This document shows positions 22,151-34,111 of a stretch of DNA of 64,000 nt, piece after piece. This DNA is from Diplolepis rosae (lineage: Eukaryota > Arthropoda > Insecta > Hymenoptera > Diplolepididae). Under the pieces are notes generated by a model that did no database searches, was not told the origin of the DNA, and saw only the letters and a list, made by a program, of their open reading frames with translations. The translations under genes and the position numbers were made by a program. Location: contig JAPYXD010000553.1 of assembly GCA_030998225.1 (NCBI GenBank), positions 4,154,001 through 4,218,000 of the forward strand, read 5' to 3'. Positions within the stretch are counted from its first letter, which is position 1; the number at the start of each line of letters is the position of its first letter.

Positions 22151-22896
22151 GGACGTTCTCTTGAAAATCACTTTTCTTTAGATTTCTTTCAAACTTCGTA
22201 AATAAGTACTTTTTAGCATGATCTACAAAGCGCTAAAAATATTAGCATCATGACCGGTACTTAAAATTGAGAAATTAAGCTCTAAAATTGAATCTCTTAA
22301 CACGTGTTAGATAGGCGTAGTTCAGTTTCGCGATTCCTTTCTTTACATTAAAAGCACAATTTTCTTTAGATTTTTTTGGAAAACTAGTATATTATACTAG
22401 AGATTATAAGGAATCGTATGCCATTATAAAAAATACGTGTACCGGCACTACTTTTAAAGATATACGTTGTTGAAACTCGCAATTGCACAAATTCTTAGCC
22501 GGCTTGCTGAGGCAAATATGGTGACTTGGCAACACCCCATCAACAGCGCGCGCGTACGCTTACATTTGACATTGCTTCCAGAGCTTTGTTTTTACGAGCA
22601 GCTGATTTCTGTGAAATAAAAAACCCATTTTTGTTGCGAAATTTATTAGACATCTTATTAGTATTTACAAACTGTCAATAAACTCATAATATAACCTCTC
22701 TCACACCATATTCTTTCGACTCGATATGAGAAAGACTGCAAAGCGGTGTTGCCAAATCGCACAAATCGACACAGAAGACACATTTTGTTACTTTTGCGCA
22801 TAAACGGTGCTCAACTCATTCGATTAGAAAGCTTAACAGTAATCCCGCTACCTATGATAGAGTAGGATGAGCACATCTACGGGCAAGAGAACGTCC
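22151..22896. mobile_element. TTAA-flanked MITE (746 bp)
   Basis: Begins GGACGTTCTCTTG and ends with the exact complement CAAGAGAACGTCC. TTAA flanks both ends (22147-22150, 22897-22900). No coding frame. Termini differ from those of the two other TTAA MITEs. Confidence 0.75.
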
Positions 22897-23179
22897 TTAA
22901 TTGTCACTCATCTCGCAGCGTTCTCAAAATGTCAATTTCTATCGCTAATCTCATGAATTACTTATAAATCATTCAAAAATATCATTCAAAATTAAAATTT
23001 AATGTAATACCAATGAAAGATGGAAGATATTTGACTATATCTCAACAACGAGTGAAATCAATTTTTCGTCTGAAATTTTAAAATGAGACTTATTTTATCT
23101 AAATTCAATTTCAAAATTCGGTTATAGTATATCTCAATCGAGAAAATCATGCGTATGTTAGGTATGATATCTTCACGAG

Positions 23180-24950
23180 AAAAAATCTGCCCGCTTCGCG
23201 GGCACATTCTTATCGCGCGCACAGCTCGCGTCGCTCGCAAGTTTGAGCGCGCCTAGGGCACGCGATTTGACCGTCGCGCTTCGCGCTCCGTTCTTTCTGG
23301 ACCTCGCGCTTCGCGCTCGGTCTTGTGCTCTTCGCATACATTTAACTTTATTTCTTATAATTTAATACTGAAGCTCAAACCAATTTTATAATATTAAAGA
23401 TGATGTAAATTACTTATTTTCTCAAATTCACTGAAATTTCTTTTTCAGTTTAAGTTAAACAGGAAATTCAATTTACTTAAGGCCCTATCAGCCTTAAGGA
23501 ACACATTCTCATCATGATGATCGCGCTTCACGCTCGATTTTCTGTATACATTTCAGTAACTTTTTAATAAACTACATGATTGAAATAATTTATTTTCTTC
23601 CATGTCTCTGAAAAAGAAAAAACAATCGTAGACTTTATTTATGGAAACGATTTTGCAGAACAACGCTTATTTCGTATCTTACATATTTTGGTGAAAAAAA
23701 TCGAATTTTTCTAATATTAAAAATCAAACCATAAAATATACATCCTGTCCCAAATGTCTTAATGAGAATTTGTAGACCTAATTTAGGCAAATAATTTTTC
23801 ATCGAAACGTTTTTTATGTATGTCATATATATTGTGTAAAAAATGGAATTCTTGAATTTTAATCGTATTTTTTGGAATTGAAAAGAAAAATATATGTTTT
23901 TTCAGAAACTATGTAAGATAGATCTTTTTGAAAGGAACAACTTTGTATTCTTACGTTTTTTTCGTATTTCACATATTATTGTTAAAAAATTGAATTTTGG
24001 ATTTTCAATTGTTTTTTTTTAATTAAAAAGAAAAATATGCATCTTATGAAAAAATGTTACAATTCAAATTTGTAGGTCTTTATGTAGAAAATAATATTGT
24101 ATCATAACGTTTTTTCGTATCTCGTATAATGTAAATAGAAAACGGAATTTTTATATTGACTTTTTTCAAGTTTTAATATGCTGTAACATTTCTAATTTTG
24201 ATTTAATCAAAAAATGTTATGGGGATAATTTGTAGAGATTTATGAGCATTATCAAAAACCAGTATTGAAATGTTTGATTTTTTCAAAAAGTTATTTTCAA
24301 AAACACAAAAGTAGTGCTCAATCCCTCAATTTTGATTGGATGTGGCTGGTTAACGAACTTGTCCTTACTTTTTCGGCTCCGATAAAGTGTGCCAAAGCTC
24401 AATTCAATCTGATAATTCTATCGAGAGTTATGCCGCACACGACCTACTACAGACAGAGAGACAGACACTTTCGTAAAAACCGTTTTTTCTGGACCTCGGG
24501 CTTCGTGCTCGGTCTTGTGCTCTTCGCATACATTTAAGTTTATTTCTTATAATTTGATACTGAAGCTCAAACCAATTTTATAATAATATTACAGATGATG
24601 TGAATTACACATTTTCTCGAAGTCACTCAATTTCTTTTTGAATTTAAGTGAAACAGGAAATTCAATTTACTTAAGGCTTTATCAGCCTTAAGGAAAACAT
24701 TCTCATAATGACGCTCGCGCTTCGCGCTCGATTTTCTGTATACATTTCAGTAACTTAAATAAATTACATGGTTAAAATAATTTATTTTCTCCCAATTCTC
24801 TCAAAAAGAAAAAACACAAAAGTAGTGCTCAATCCCTCAATTTTTCTGATTCAGGGGGTCTCAAAACGTAAAAATTTGATGAAATTTTCGAAAGTCATTT
24901 TTCACATAAAACCAATACCTTCTCATCCATGATGAGAATGTAAAAAAATT
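23180..24950. repeat. dispersed repeat block with CGCGCTTCGCGCTCG palindromes
   Basis: A block of about 320 bp occurs twice in direct orientation (about 23297-23620 and 24489-24800): TCTGGACCTCG, CGGTCTTGTGCTCTTCGCAT, then AACCAATTTTATAAT, ACTTAAGGC with CAGCCTTAAGG, and a second CGCGCTTCGCGCTCG-type palindrome. Between and after lie related AT-rich modules, also seen at 3100-3250. No coding capacity; element class unknown. Confidence 0.5.
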
Positions 24951-25329
24951 CTTATATTCAAGAGATCTCGGATTAACAATTTCCAACGCGAAGGATTGGG
25001 AAGGGTACCGTTTGCTGCGAACAAAGAAGAGGACAGAACAAGAGACTCCATTCGAAGATAACTGAAATTACTAGAAGATTACTGAAATTATTATGAATTG
25101 AATTACTTATTGCAATCCATAACTTATTAAAGTATTATATTTTCTTATATTATATGATGCGTTTCATCGCTATAGTATAATTAGAGACTATTTCTGTAAT
25201 TCTTATACTTTTTCCCTCCTCTTTCTATATGGTCTAATCTAGACTATGGCGTGGTTTTACAACTTCTGTCTTTCGTTGATTTAAAAAAACGCGATAGATC
25301 ATTAACATTTCGTGAAGAAATTCTGATAT

Positions 25330-25660
25330 TAAAGGGTTTGAGGATGCCTGATAGTTTTTCTTAAACTTGTTTTGATAGAGTTGTTCAAAGTTGTTCAATA
25401 CATTTTTACCCCTAGGAAATCATTTTAAGCACACCGTTTGTTCTGGTCAAATATCCAAACCTTCCATTTTCACTTACAAATTTAATTTAAAACATTAAGT
25501 ACTCGTTTCTGTTAATACACTTTCTAGTACCATAGTTACTTCTCAAAATGTGTAATTAGTGCCGCCCTTTTTTTTAATTTTCTAGATTCTAATGAATATC
25601 ACTGATGAGGGTTCCGATCTGAGCCGAAACGTCTGATTAAATCGAGTTAATCATTTTTTG
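25330..25660. mobile_element. Penelope-like element scrap
   Basis: GGTTTGAGGATGCCTGATAG at about 25337 matches, on the minus strand, the LSGILKPF-coding part ahead of the GIY-YIG domain at 46.3 and 52.8 kb. A hammerhead core lies 260 bp further on, in the opposite orientation. Confidence 0.4.
25598..25637 (+). ncRNA. hammerhead ribozyme-like motif, second type
   Basis: Plus strand: ATCA, CTGATGA (25602-25608), G, GGTTC, CGATCT, GAGCC, GAAA (25626-25629), C, GTC, TGAT. ATCA/TGAT form helix I, GGTTC/GAGCC form helix II with one G-U pair, and GTC is the usual cleavage triplet. Helix III is minimal. The sequence differs from the CTGAAGA type at 15479, so it comes from another PLE lineage or another retroelement. 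Confidence 0.55.
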
Positions 25661-25689
25661 ACCCTAAAGCCCTAATTATTATAATTCTT

Positions 25690-26559
25690 TAAAAGTTTAA
25701 TTCAAATAATTCGAAACGTTAAAATAATTCAGTAACTTTATTTTTTCAGTCCACACGTTCTATTTTGTAACTTAAATTTCACTTCAAAATTTCAAAACGG
25801 TTATTCTTCCAAAAGGATCACTCTAAAAACATATTGATTGGGCACATTTTTACGACTTTTATATTGTTTACATTTTGAAGTGTTCATGAATTTACAAAGC
25901 TTTTTTATCTGAAAAGTAGACTCATCACACATTTCGTTATTAATCCAAGGATAAAACTCCATTTAGATAGCTATAAAATATTAGAATCCGAAATTTAAAA
26001 TAATACGATAAATAAACAAACATAATCTATACTTTATACTTTAGGATTACTTCATTTCGAAATAGTCAACAGCGATTGAGTATTCCACTTCTGAACATAA
26101 CACATATAAAAAGTATGTTGTTTCACTTAATAACTATTGACTTACCTTGGCAGTTCATATAAATGAAATGAAATGCACATTTATCCAAACGATCCGAATG
26201 CCGACTTGAAATCACTTGGAAACTTGTGAAAATGAAACGCAGTCAGGTGACATCGTTGTTTGTTGTACTGGCATATAATAGGCAGAGTCCTAGTCGTAAC
26301 GATAAGGTTCAAAATACCTCGCGAAATCAATTAAATCAACATACAAGGAACATTAAATAGGTGTTCCCCTCCGATTTTCTTCAGTCTCTCATATGTGGTA
26401 GTACTCGAAAACTAGGCGACAAGTATTTTTTCTTACGTGCACAAAATGGTTTTGAAGGGGTAAAAACCACCCCCGAAAAGTATGGTACCAAATACCCATT
26501 TAATTGTTTCACATGTAATAACAGAATCTTTCACAATCAAACCAACTCGAACAATGTCC
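25690..26559. other. no gene seen
   Basis: AT-rich. Open frames here are short and match nothing I recognise. Confidence 0.35.
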
Positions 26560-27003
26560 TCACAATAAAAGATAAAAAATGTGATTTTGTCATTTTTGAC
26601 ATCGTTTTTGACTTCACTTTGACCTAATTTTTTTTTAAATACAAACAGGACCGTAAACATTTTTACCACTTTTGCACGAACGTACTATTTGTTATGACTA
26701 TAAGTAGAATGTTAAGGAATGTTAAGGAGACTTGTGATTGCGGAAAATAAATACTTCCATACCTTTTAACGGTAAACTTATTATATTCAATATTTGAACT
26801 TTATAAAAACTATACCAGTGCATAAAAAAAAATTAGGTCAAATATGAAGTCAAAAACGATGTCAAAAACGACGACAAAAACTGTCCCAATTCATGGCAAC
26901 GTTTTTGATGTTCTTTTTGACCTCGTTTTTGACGTAATTTTTTACGTCATTCTTTATCACGTTTTTGACGACTTTTTTCATGTTGTTTTTGAAGTCAAGT
27001 TTT
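26560..27003. repeat. 12-bp minisatellite in opposed orientations
   Basis: Degenerate copies of GTTTTTGACGTC run forward at about 26575-26625, reversed at 26843-26885 (AAGTCAAAAACGATGTC) and forward again at 26899-27002 (about eight copies). The first two arms form a hairpin closed by TAGGTCAAA and TTTGACCTA. The repeated Phe-Asp-Val peptide in one frame is a by-product. Confidence 0.6.
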
Positions 27004-27336
27004 TCAATAGGGCGGGCGGATGCCGGTACTGACGTTGTACTGGCATAATACCGGGTGGAAAATGGCTGGGTACTGATATTGGTCTGAAAATGCCAGTCGG
27101 CTGGGAGTTGTTTGTCGGTACTGGGGCGGTACTAACAATGGTACTGCGCCTGTACCGAAAATCTGTACTGGCGCTATATTGTGAATAGTAGTATGTTTGT
27201 AAAAAACGTCTGTACTGGCGCAGTACTGGCATCAATACAAAATGTCACTGGGCTGGGGGTTGTCTGTCAGTACTGGGGAATTGTCTGTCAGTACTGTAGA
27301 GTTACCGCAAATGATATTGTGCCAGTACCGAAAGTA
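27004..27336. repeat. GTACTGGCGC-type repeat array, left block
   Basis: Many copies of GTACTGG(C/G)(G/A) with their complements, plus two copies of a module like AAATGYCAGTCGGCTGGGAG (about 27084, 27239). The same modules recur at 29860-30500 and 31680-32090. It abuts a MITE copy lacking its left 70 bp. Confidence 0.5.
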
Positions 27337-29361
27337 CATTTGAACATCTATTTAATCCTAGTCGACTAAAATCAATTTGATAAATACCTAGTTCACTCAA
27401 ATTGAATAACAATAAGCGTTTAATAAGAAACAGTAAAGAGTTGAGTAAAACGTTGTCATGGTTCTTTTAAACAACAACAAAAATCTTACCTGGAATCTGC
27501 CATTAGTCATCCAAAACATACATACATACATACATAAACAGCATTCAAATACATTCACACCATTCAGTCGTAGCCAATCATATTTTTAACCACAAATACA
27601 GTTAAGCATATAACCTAACATAAATAAACCTGATAACTACACTTATATATAGTACGATACGCATTCGCCGAATCATGCACACGCTCGCTTACAATGCTGA
27701 GACATAAAACTTGGAAATTTCTTATATAGTGACTGCAAGAGTTATTCAGAGCTCGTGGACCAGTGTCGTGACTAGAGGTTTTGAGCCTTACTCAAGTAAA
27801 AATAAATCAACTTTTTTCATAAATCATTCTTAAAATATTTTTTCCAAATAGTTCTTAACCGGAATAGCAACATGGGGCCGAGCGTTGTCATGATGGAAAA
27901 TTATTGCCTCGTGTCTGGTCGCATATTCCGGGCGTTTTTCGGCTATTGCTCTCTTCAAACGGATTAATTGTGTTCGGTAGCGTTCTCCACTGATGGTTTC
28001 ACCTGGTTTTAACAGCTCATAATGCAGCACACCCTTCTGATCCTACCAAATACAGAGCATTACCTTCGCGCCATGGATATTCGGCTTTGCCGTTGATTTG
28101 GCTGGTTGGCCGGGTTTCACGTATGATTTTTTACACTTGGGGTTGTCTTAATAGATCCATTTTTCATCACCAGTAACAATCTAATGCAAAAATGACCTCT
28201 TTTTGTGGCGTTCCAGCAGCATTTCGGACATGCAAAACCGCCTTTCAACGTCTCTAGGCTTGAGTTCATGTGGAACCCAATTTCCTTGCTTTTGAATGTA
28301 TCCGGCTGCTTCTAAACGTTTTGAAATGGCTGCTTGAGTGACTCTCAAAGATTTTGCGAGCTCTTCTTGTGTTTGGCAACAATCTTCATCGAGTAATGCT
28401 TCCAGTTCTTCATCTTCAAACTTTTTTGGCTGCCCAGGACGTTCTTCGTCTTTCAAGCCAAAATCACCACTTTTAAATCGTACAAACCACTTTTGGCACG
28501 TTCGCTCAGCTAGAGCATGTTCACCATAAAATTCCACTAAAATACAATGACTTTCGTCAGCAGTTTTATTCATATTAAAGTAATGAAGAAGAACTCTCCG
28601 CAAAAACACTTTTTCAGGCACAAAGTTCGGCATATTTGAGTGAAAAAAAATTATTGTTGTTTACGCTTCAAATGAATGACACACTAAAAAAGACGCACAA
28701 TGACAGTAGCTTACCAACGCATGTTCGGAATATTGGAACGATGGAATAATAATCAAGTTACGCCATCTCTTAGCAAACCGCACGAATTAAGTTATAGATT
28801 CAATACAATTGCGAATTCCAAATTATTAGTGTGCCTAAGATGTAAAATTTAAATCCGGTGTAGATTTTTCAAATTTTTTGTGATACACTTATCAAGATTT
28901 TTGTTGTTTAAATTTTCATGAAATCAATTCAATTTAAAAAACTTGAAAAAAAAGAAGGAAGTAATTATAAATGAATTAAGACGAAATTATGAATTTATTC
29001 AACTTGCAGAATGTATATAAACTAGTGGATAATCACTACGAAAGCACGTACGAAAGCTTCTTGACGAACAGACAAAACACGATCAAACACGACTGCGGTA
29101 CGATGAATTTTTAAAATCACTAGTTTATAAGTGGATTCCACTATTCTGGATTTGGAGAGTACTAAAGTAAAGTGTAATTGTATTTTGTATGTTTTTAATT
29201 GATTTTGATTATCAAATACAATAACTTTAAACATCAGTATGCTGAAAATTCAAAACATTTTTGAAATTAAAAAATGATTATGTGTGGTCAAGGCGCAGAT
29301 TACTTCCATTCGTTCCTGCGTGAATAGATATAGAAATTACTTTAACTATCTTTTCCGTGTA
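27337..29361 (+). mobile_element. CACGGAG-type MITE copy with nested mariner
   Basis: Matches the MITE at 39394-40851 from ACATTTGAACATCTATT onward; the left ~72 bp is missing. Shared blocks include ACATTCACACCATT, ATATAGTACGATACGC and CTTACTCAAGTAAAAATAAA. It resumes after the mariner at about 28810 (TTGCGAATTCCAAATTATTA) and ends ATTACTTTAACTATC...CCGTG followed by TA, with about 350 bp deleted before the right end. Confidence 0.65.
27830..28795 (-). pseudogene. mariner transposase, 3' truncated
   Basis: Starts at ATG 28633 (MPNFVPEKVFLRRVLLHYFN) with the HTH region (CQKWFVRFKSGDFGLKDEER) and WVPHELKPRDVERRF. After a stop at 28181 it continues as IVTGDEKWIYQDNPK, STAKPNIHGAKVMLCIW, KPGETISGERYRTQL and HHDNARPHVA before breaking off near 27835. 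IVTGDEKW and HHDNARPH are the first two catalytic Asp blocks of mariner; the third (typically YSPDLAPSDY) is lost. The upstream end CACGAATTAAGTTATA near 28795 is probably the 5' terminal repeat. Subfamily is likely cecropia-like. Confidence 0.8.
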
Positions 29362-29859
29362 AGAAACCCTTTTCAGGTTACAGCGTTGTAAAACCTTCAT
29401 TTTGCAACCAAATTGACATACTTGTCAAATTATATGTCAAAAAATTTGTCTGTAAAAAATAATTTAACAATATAAATTTCAGGATATGTATTTTATAATA
29501 ATTTTGGGTCTTTATCGCCATGCTTATGTCCACACGAAGTAATGATATCAAGTTGAAACTTTTAGCTGTTAAATATAGTAGGCAGTAAGGAATGTCTTAA
29601 AGGCGTTGGGATTCAAACGCACAAACAACTCAAAATGAACTTTGTTTGTTTCCAATACTTTAATAATAAATCAATTTAATCCTTAAATTACACTCTTTAA
29701 ATCCGAATTAGTCAAAACTGACTAATTGTTAGTTAAATTTGAGTGATTGGTAGGAAAAAATGTTACAGAAACATTGGTATAATTAATATCACTATAATTA
29801 ATTAGTTAAATATTTTGAACTATCAATTATTGTGAGATAAATTAATTAATCTGTATCTG

Positions 29860-30085
29860 TACTTGGGCAGTACTAAACCAGTACTGCGCCAACGCTCAGC
29901 ACAACTCTTAAGTCGGCTTCTAGTCAGCATTTGGTCTCCATACTGGAGCAGTACTAAACCAGTACCGCGCCAACGCTCGGCGCGGTACTAATGATCAGTA
30001 CTGGCATTGCTCCTTATTTACAACTGGCGCGGTACTATGCCATTCGTAAGATTCGACATAAGTCCGACTTTTCCACCTGGGTACT
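29860..30085. repeat. GTACTGGCGC-type repeat array, middle block
   Basis: Repeats of CAGTACTAAACCAGTACYGC and CGCCAACGCTC. It ends in GGCGCGGTACTATGCC, TTCGTAAG and TTTTCCACCTGGG, a right-end arrangement matching 32018-32097. Confidence 0.5.
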
Positions 30086-30180
30086 AGATTGTTCCCATGA
30101 ACTTTATATTTGTCTCAAGTATCGCTTGCTCTTAAGATTTATGTGCGCTAATGAACATAGGTAAAATGAAAAGTCTTAGG

Positions 30181-32097
30181 CCCAGGCGGAAATTTACAAC
30201 CGGCGCAGCACCGCGCCAGCACTGCCAGCGGACTTCCAGCGCTGGCATAGTGCTGGCAGTAGATCCTCATGAAGTCTGTCGCGGTGCTGGCAAAGCTTCG
30301 AAAGGTAACACCGGCATAGTGCTGACCAGCAGTGCTGCGTTAGCGCTGACCTTCAGTGCTGGCGTGGTGCTGGCGGAACTCCGATAGTTAACAACGGCAT
30401 ATTGCTGACCAGCGGTACTGCGCTAGCGCTGGCCTTCAGTGCTGGTGCGGTGCTGGCACTAGTACAAAATGTCACTCGGCTGGAAGTTGTCTTTTAGTAC
30501 AATCTGTATTGTACTTAGATAAAATGTACAGGGAAAGTTCGAGTTAAGACTCTAATATTTACCGTTTTTAACGGCAACGGAGGGATATTCGCTTGGAAGG
30601 TTAAGTTTACTGTTTTCAAAGTAAAAAATCTGTTTTCAAGCTAGAAAATTTTTTCTGAGTAAATTGACAATACTTTTTCGTTACACGTACACAGAAAAAA
30701 AATCTCAGTAGGTTTGACTACTTTTTAACTTACTTTCCGTAGTTCGTAAAGTCCCCAGTGTAATTTTTGAAGTTAAGTGAACTGCAGGAACATAGGTAAA
30801 TCAAATAAGAACAGTAATTGAATCGATGAATATTTTAGTACATTTCAAAACTTTATTTACTTTCAAGCAGACTCTAAACTTACTATTTTTATATACAAAC
30901 TTACCTAGAAACACACATTCCCCCCTCTACACTACACAAACGCTCGTATAGGTAGTATTAAAAATTATTCCTAACGCTGCGGGTTCGAACCCTCTCTACT
31001 TACAATTAACGCATTACTAACCTAACGACTAAGCCTCTCGGCTGCGCACGCCTGGAATACAAGAAAGAAAATAGCGCTTATAACCTTCAACTACTGCAGG
31101 GCCGTGTAAGAAGTGTATAGGCCCCGTGTAATCGGGAATTTTTAGATTTTATCCCAATTTATGATTCTGATTAAAATTTTTAAGATTTTTAATTATCAAA
31201 CCGATTTTCTATAAAATAAAATATTTTTGAAAGAAAGCGATCAAATTTTTGAATTAAAGAACATTACATAATAAACAGATTTATATGCATTTTAGAATTA
31301 TTAACTTTTATTATTGTATATTAGTGATAATTTATACAGGTTATGATTCCTTTAATTTTTGTTTTCAAGAGTAAAATCAACGTATGTTCAGAATCTGAAA
31401 ATTTGGAGTTTTTTCAATTTCAAAAATATGATGAAACTTTGGAACCGCAGCATACTTTGGTACAATCATAAAACCAATCGATGGAAAGTTTAACTAATAC
31501 AAGCAATAAACTTTGGTTTACTTCAATAAAAATGTTTTTCGATCAGCGAAATTTTACTTACCATCACACCAATGCGGGCACACAATCGAATGTGTAGAAT
31601 GTAATTGATTTTTTTTAGAGTACTGCTCATAGCATTTTTTTTGTCGGCAATGATAGGCGATAGAAAGGCTTGGTATTACTCAAAAGTTGGTTGTTTGTTA
31701 ACACTGAACGGTGGCACTGCGCCGGTGCTGATCCAGTGCTGCGCCGATACTTGACTTTACGAGATATTGGTTGATCGCCAATACTGAAAAGCGGTACCAC
31801 GCCGGTGCTGCACCGACGCTTGGCATTACTCAAAAGTTGGTTGTTTGCCAACATTGAATGTTGGTACTGCGCCGGTGCTGATTCAGTGCTGCACCGATGC
31901 TTGGCAATACATAAATGTTGGTTGTTTGCCAGCACTGAAAAGCAGTACTGCGCCAGTGTTTAGCCAGTGCCGCCCCAGTGGTGTGCCAACGCTTGGCACA
32001 GTGCTGATCGGCAGCACTGGCATTACTCACGGGTTACAACCGGAACGGTACCGCGCCGGTTGTAAGGATTGGCAGTACACCGATTTTTCCGCCTGGG
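30181..32097. mobile_element. foldback-like element with CCCAGGCGGAAA ends
   Basis: Starts CCCAGGCGGAAA and ends with its exact complement. Just inside both ends lies TTACAACCGGCGC or its complement, followed by dense GTGCTGGCGCGGTGCTGGC repeats. The interior (30560-31660) is AT-rich without a gene. No target duplication is evident. Repeat-rich ends suggest transposase-binding arrays of a non-autonomous or foldback element, but the class is unknown. Confidence 0.5.
31671..32040. repeat. tandem repeat of ~70-85 bp (about four units)
   Basis: Units share TTGGTTGTTTGCCAACACTG, a GGTACTGCGCCGGTGCTGA block, CAGTGCTGCACCGATGC and TTGGCATTAC. Unit lengths vary (about 84, 69, 81 and longer). The minus-strand frame repeats an NNQLLSNAK peptide only because of the array. 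Confidence 0.6.
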
Positions 32098-32537
32098 GGC
32101 TTGCAATTAAACCATATGATCTGTGAAAAAATGTACTACCGCTGAACCTGCTATATTTTAGTTGGCTGATGTTATGAACCCGGTCGGGTACAAGTAAGGG
32201 ACCTGTTATAAATTGTATATGTCACTCAGGTACCGCCATATTCAACCTTAAAAATTCAGTGATAATTCATATCATCCAAGCTATATTATGAAAGTATAAG
32301 TGGTTTAGTACTCTGTTGTACATCGTTTGTATTTCATGTCGCATAAGATATAGACATTTCAACATGTAATTCTATGACGCTACTGGAACTTTTTCATTTA
32401 CACAAAACAAGAGTTATATCGACCCATAATGAATATTTACTTATATATTTTTATAGGTACTAAAGCCAAACAACTACTAAAATAGTACATTGTGCAACTA
32501 GGGAAAAAAAATCTATTTTGCGAGTGTGAAGTTTAAT

Positions 32538-32700
32538 GCCCGAGCAAAGCGAGGGTAACAACCACACGAGAAAAATAAATGTTTTTCCCGTGTTGCACAC
32601 GATTTTTTTTCTACTATAGGGTCAGAAAGTGGATTTGTTTGCCCCGCACGGGGCAATAAAGTCCACTTTATGGCCCGCTAGTAGAAAAATATTATTTTTT
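32538..32700. repeat. palindromic segment, probable small MITE
   Basis: Contains GCCCGAGCAAAGCGAGGG, a CACACGAG...CCCGTGTTG pair and AGTGGA...GCCCCGCACGGGGC...TCCACT, which folds into a long hairpin. TCTACTATAGGG and GCCCGCTAGTAG bracket the hairpin. Confidence 0.45.
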
Positions 32701-32939
32701 CACGATATAATAGTATACAATGTTTTATAGATCATAGTTTGAATACTTTCAGTAAAGTACCTTTTGTTAAGGGGACCTTATTTAATAAATCCTAGGTAAA
32801 ATCTATTACTGTGTACGATGCAGATTATTATGAGAATAAGTTGCATTGCTTAATGTTAAATATACAGCGCGTTTCGAGATATTAGGAGTAGAAAATCACG
32901 TCGAGTCTTCAACCGTCTTACACAGTCCCAACGGCTTCT

Positions 32940-33200
32940 TAAGTTTAAATTTTCTTTCTCTCTCGCACCTCCGCTTTTTCTCTGTGTATCTTGTGCACTT
33001 GTACGCATAACGCAAGCGCAGTAGCGCCATCAGTTTGCGCGCCAATTCGTGTCTCGACACTCGTGTGTCTCGTCAACTCTCGTGATTCGTCTCTGCGACT
33101 CGTTCCAGTCGCTAATATTTAGTTCGTTTTAACTGTTGAATTACTTTTAAAACGATGGGCGTGAAAGTACAATCAAGTGATTTTTCAGGGCTGATCGATT
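32940..33200. other. CT-rich, CTCGT-repeated stretch; possible promoter or LTR piece
   Basis: GCGCCATCAGTTTGCGCGCC contains an initiator-like TCAGT, followed by repeated CTCGT words and an ATG (33154) whose frame closes after 17 codons. It could be an orphan 5' region or part of a solo LTR. No partner is visible. Confidence 0.25.
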
Positions 33201-33356
33201 TTTGATAAAACACACGGTTTTTGTTTTAATCGTGAAAAATTTTATTAACAATTTAATTTTCTGGTCAACCTATGCGATATACGAAAAAAATATTAGGAAC
33301 AAAACTATTTAGAGATTGTTGAAGATAAATATTGTTGAAACTGTTTGTTAAACATA

Positions 33357-33549
33357 CACGGAGAAAAATGGAGATCAGGAGAATACGAACGATTACTGAG
33401 AATTAAGAATGATTACTATAAAAGAGAAGAGAGTATTTGACAGCACAAGACTGATTCCCAAACAGTGTAACACTCTCTTCTGTCATCTAATAATTTTTCC
33501 TATTTTCCAGTAATCACCCATATTTCTCTGATCTCCATTTTTCTCCGTG
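33357..33549. mobile_element. 193-bp MITE, TA-flanked
   Basis: Begins CACGGAGAAAAATGGAGATC and ends with its complement, with TA on both sides (33355-33356, 33550-33551). The first 13 bases match the 1458-bp MITE at 39394, but the interior differs. Confidence 0.75.
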
Positions 33550-34111
33550 TAATTGGGTTATTTTTCACCAATCGGAACAATTTTCATAGTGATGACAAAT
33601 GTATTTAAAGAAATATAAAGCTTATACAAAAGTTTGTCATAGTTTGAATATTGAAACATAAGCTTGCTTTTAAAAGTAATAACTGCCTTATAAATAAGTA
33701 GTGTAAAAAGTATTTCTAAACTGATTATTTTACTTTACTTCATTATAAATGAAAAATATTTATTTGAAAAACTGGGTTCACAAAATATATATAAAATAAC
33801 TTTTCTTTCTAATGTGATTTATGGACACCGTCATTCTATAGATTTGCTTGACAAAAATAATCAAGGGAATAGAACCCTGCTACTTAATGTAGTATTTATT
33901 TTTTAAACGTCAGCCTATATTTTTTGTTATTGAACCTTTTATACAGTGAACTCAGTTAGGTCCTACAATGGGTCACTTCACTGGAACTTGTTATCAATTT
34001 TGAAAAAACAGCTGTATTTGAGAATAGCAACTTTTTCCAGGCTAGTACATTTATTCAGAAAATGACAGTTGGGGACTTTTTTGCAGATTTGCACCTTCAC
34101 ACTTCGTAAGG

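Noticed and set aside
26844..27032. 62-codon frame with repeated Phe-Asp-Val
   Set aside because: By-product of the 12-bp minisatellite.
27051..30082. A larger foldback element between CCGGGTGGAAAA and TTTTCCACCTGGG
   Set aside because: The ends match imperfectly and repeat arrays extend outside the left end; boundaries are not convincing.
30975..31000. GGGTTCGAACCCT, resembling a tRNA B box
   Set aside because: No pairing T-stem, acceptor stem or A box could be found around it.
31627..31935. 102-codon minus-strand frame with repeated NNQLLSNAK
   Set aside because: By-product of the ~80-bp tandem array.
31671..32040. CRISPR-like array
   Set aside because: Repeats are long, contiguous and diverged with no unique spacers, in a eukaryotic genome.
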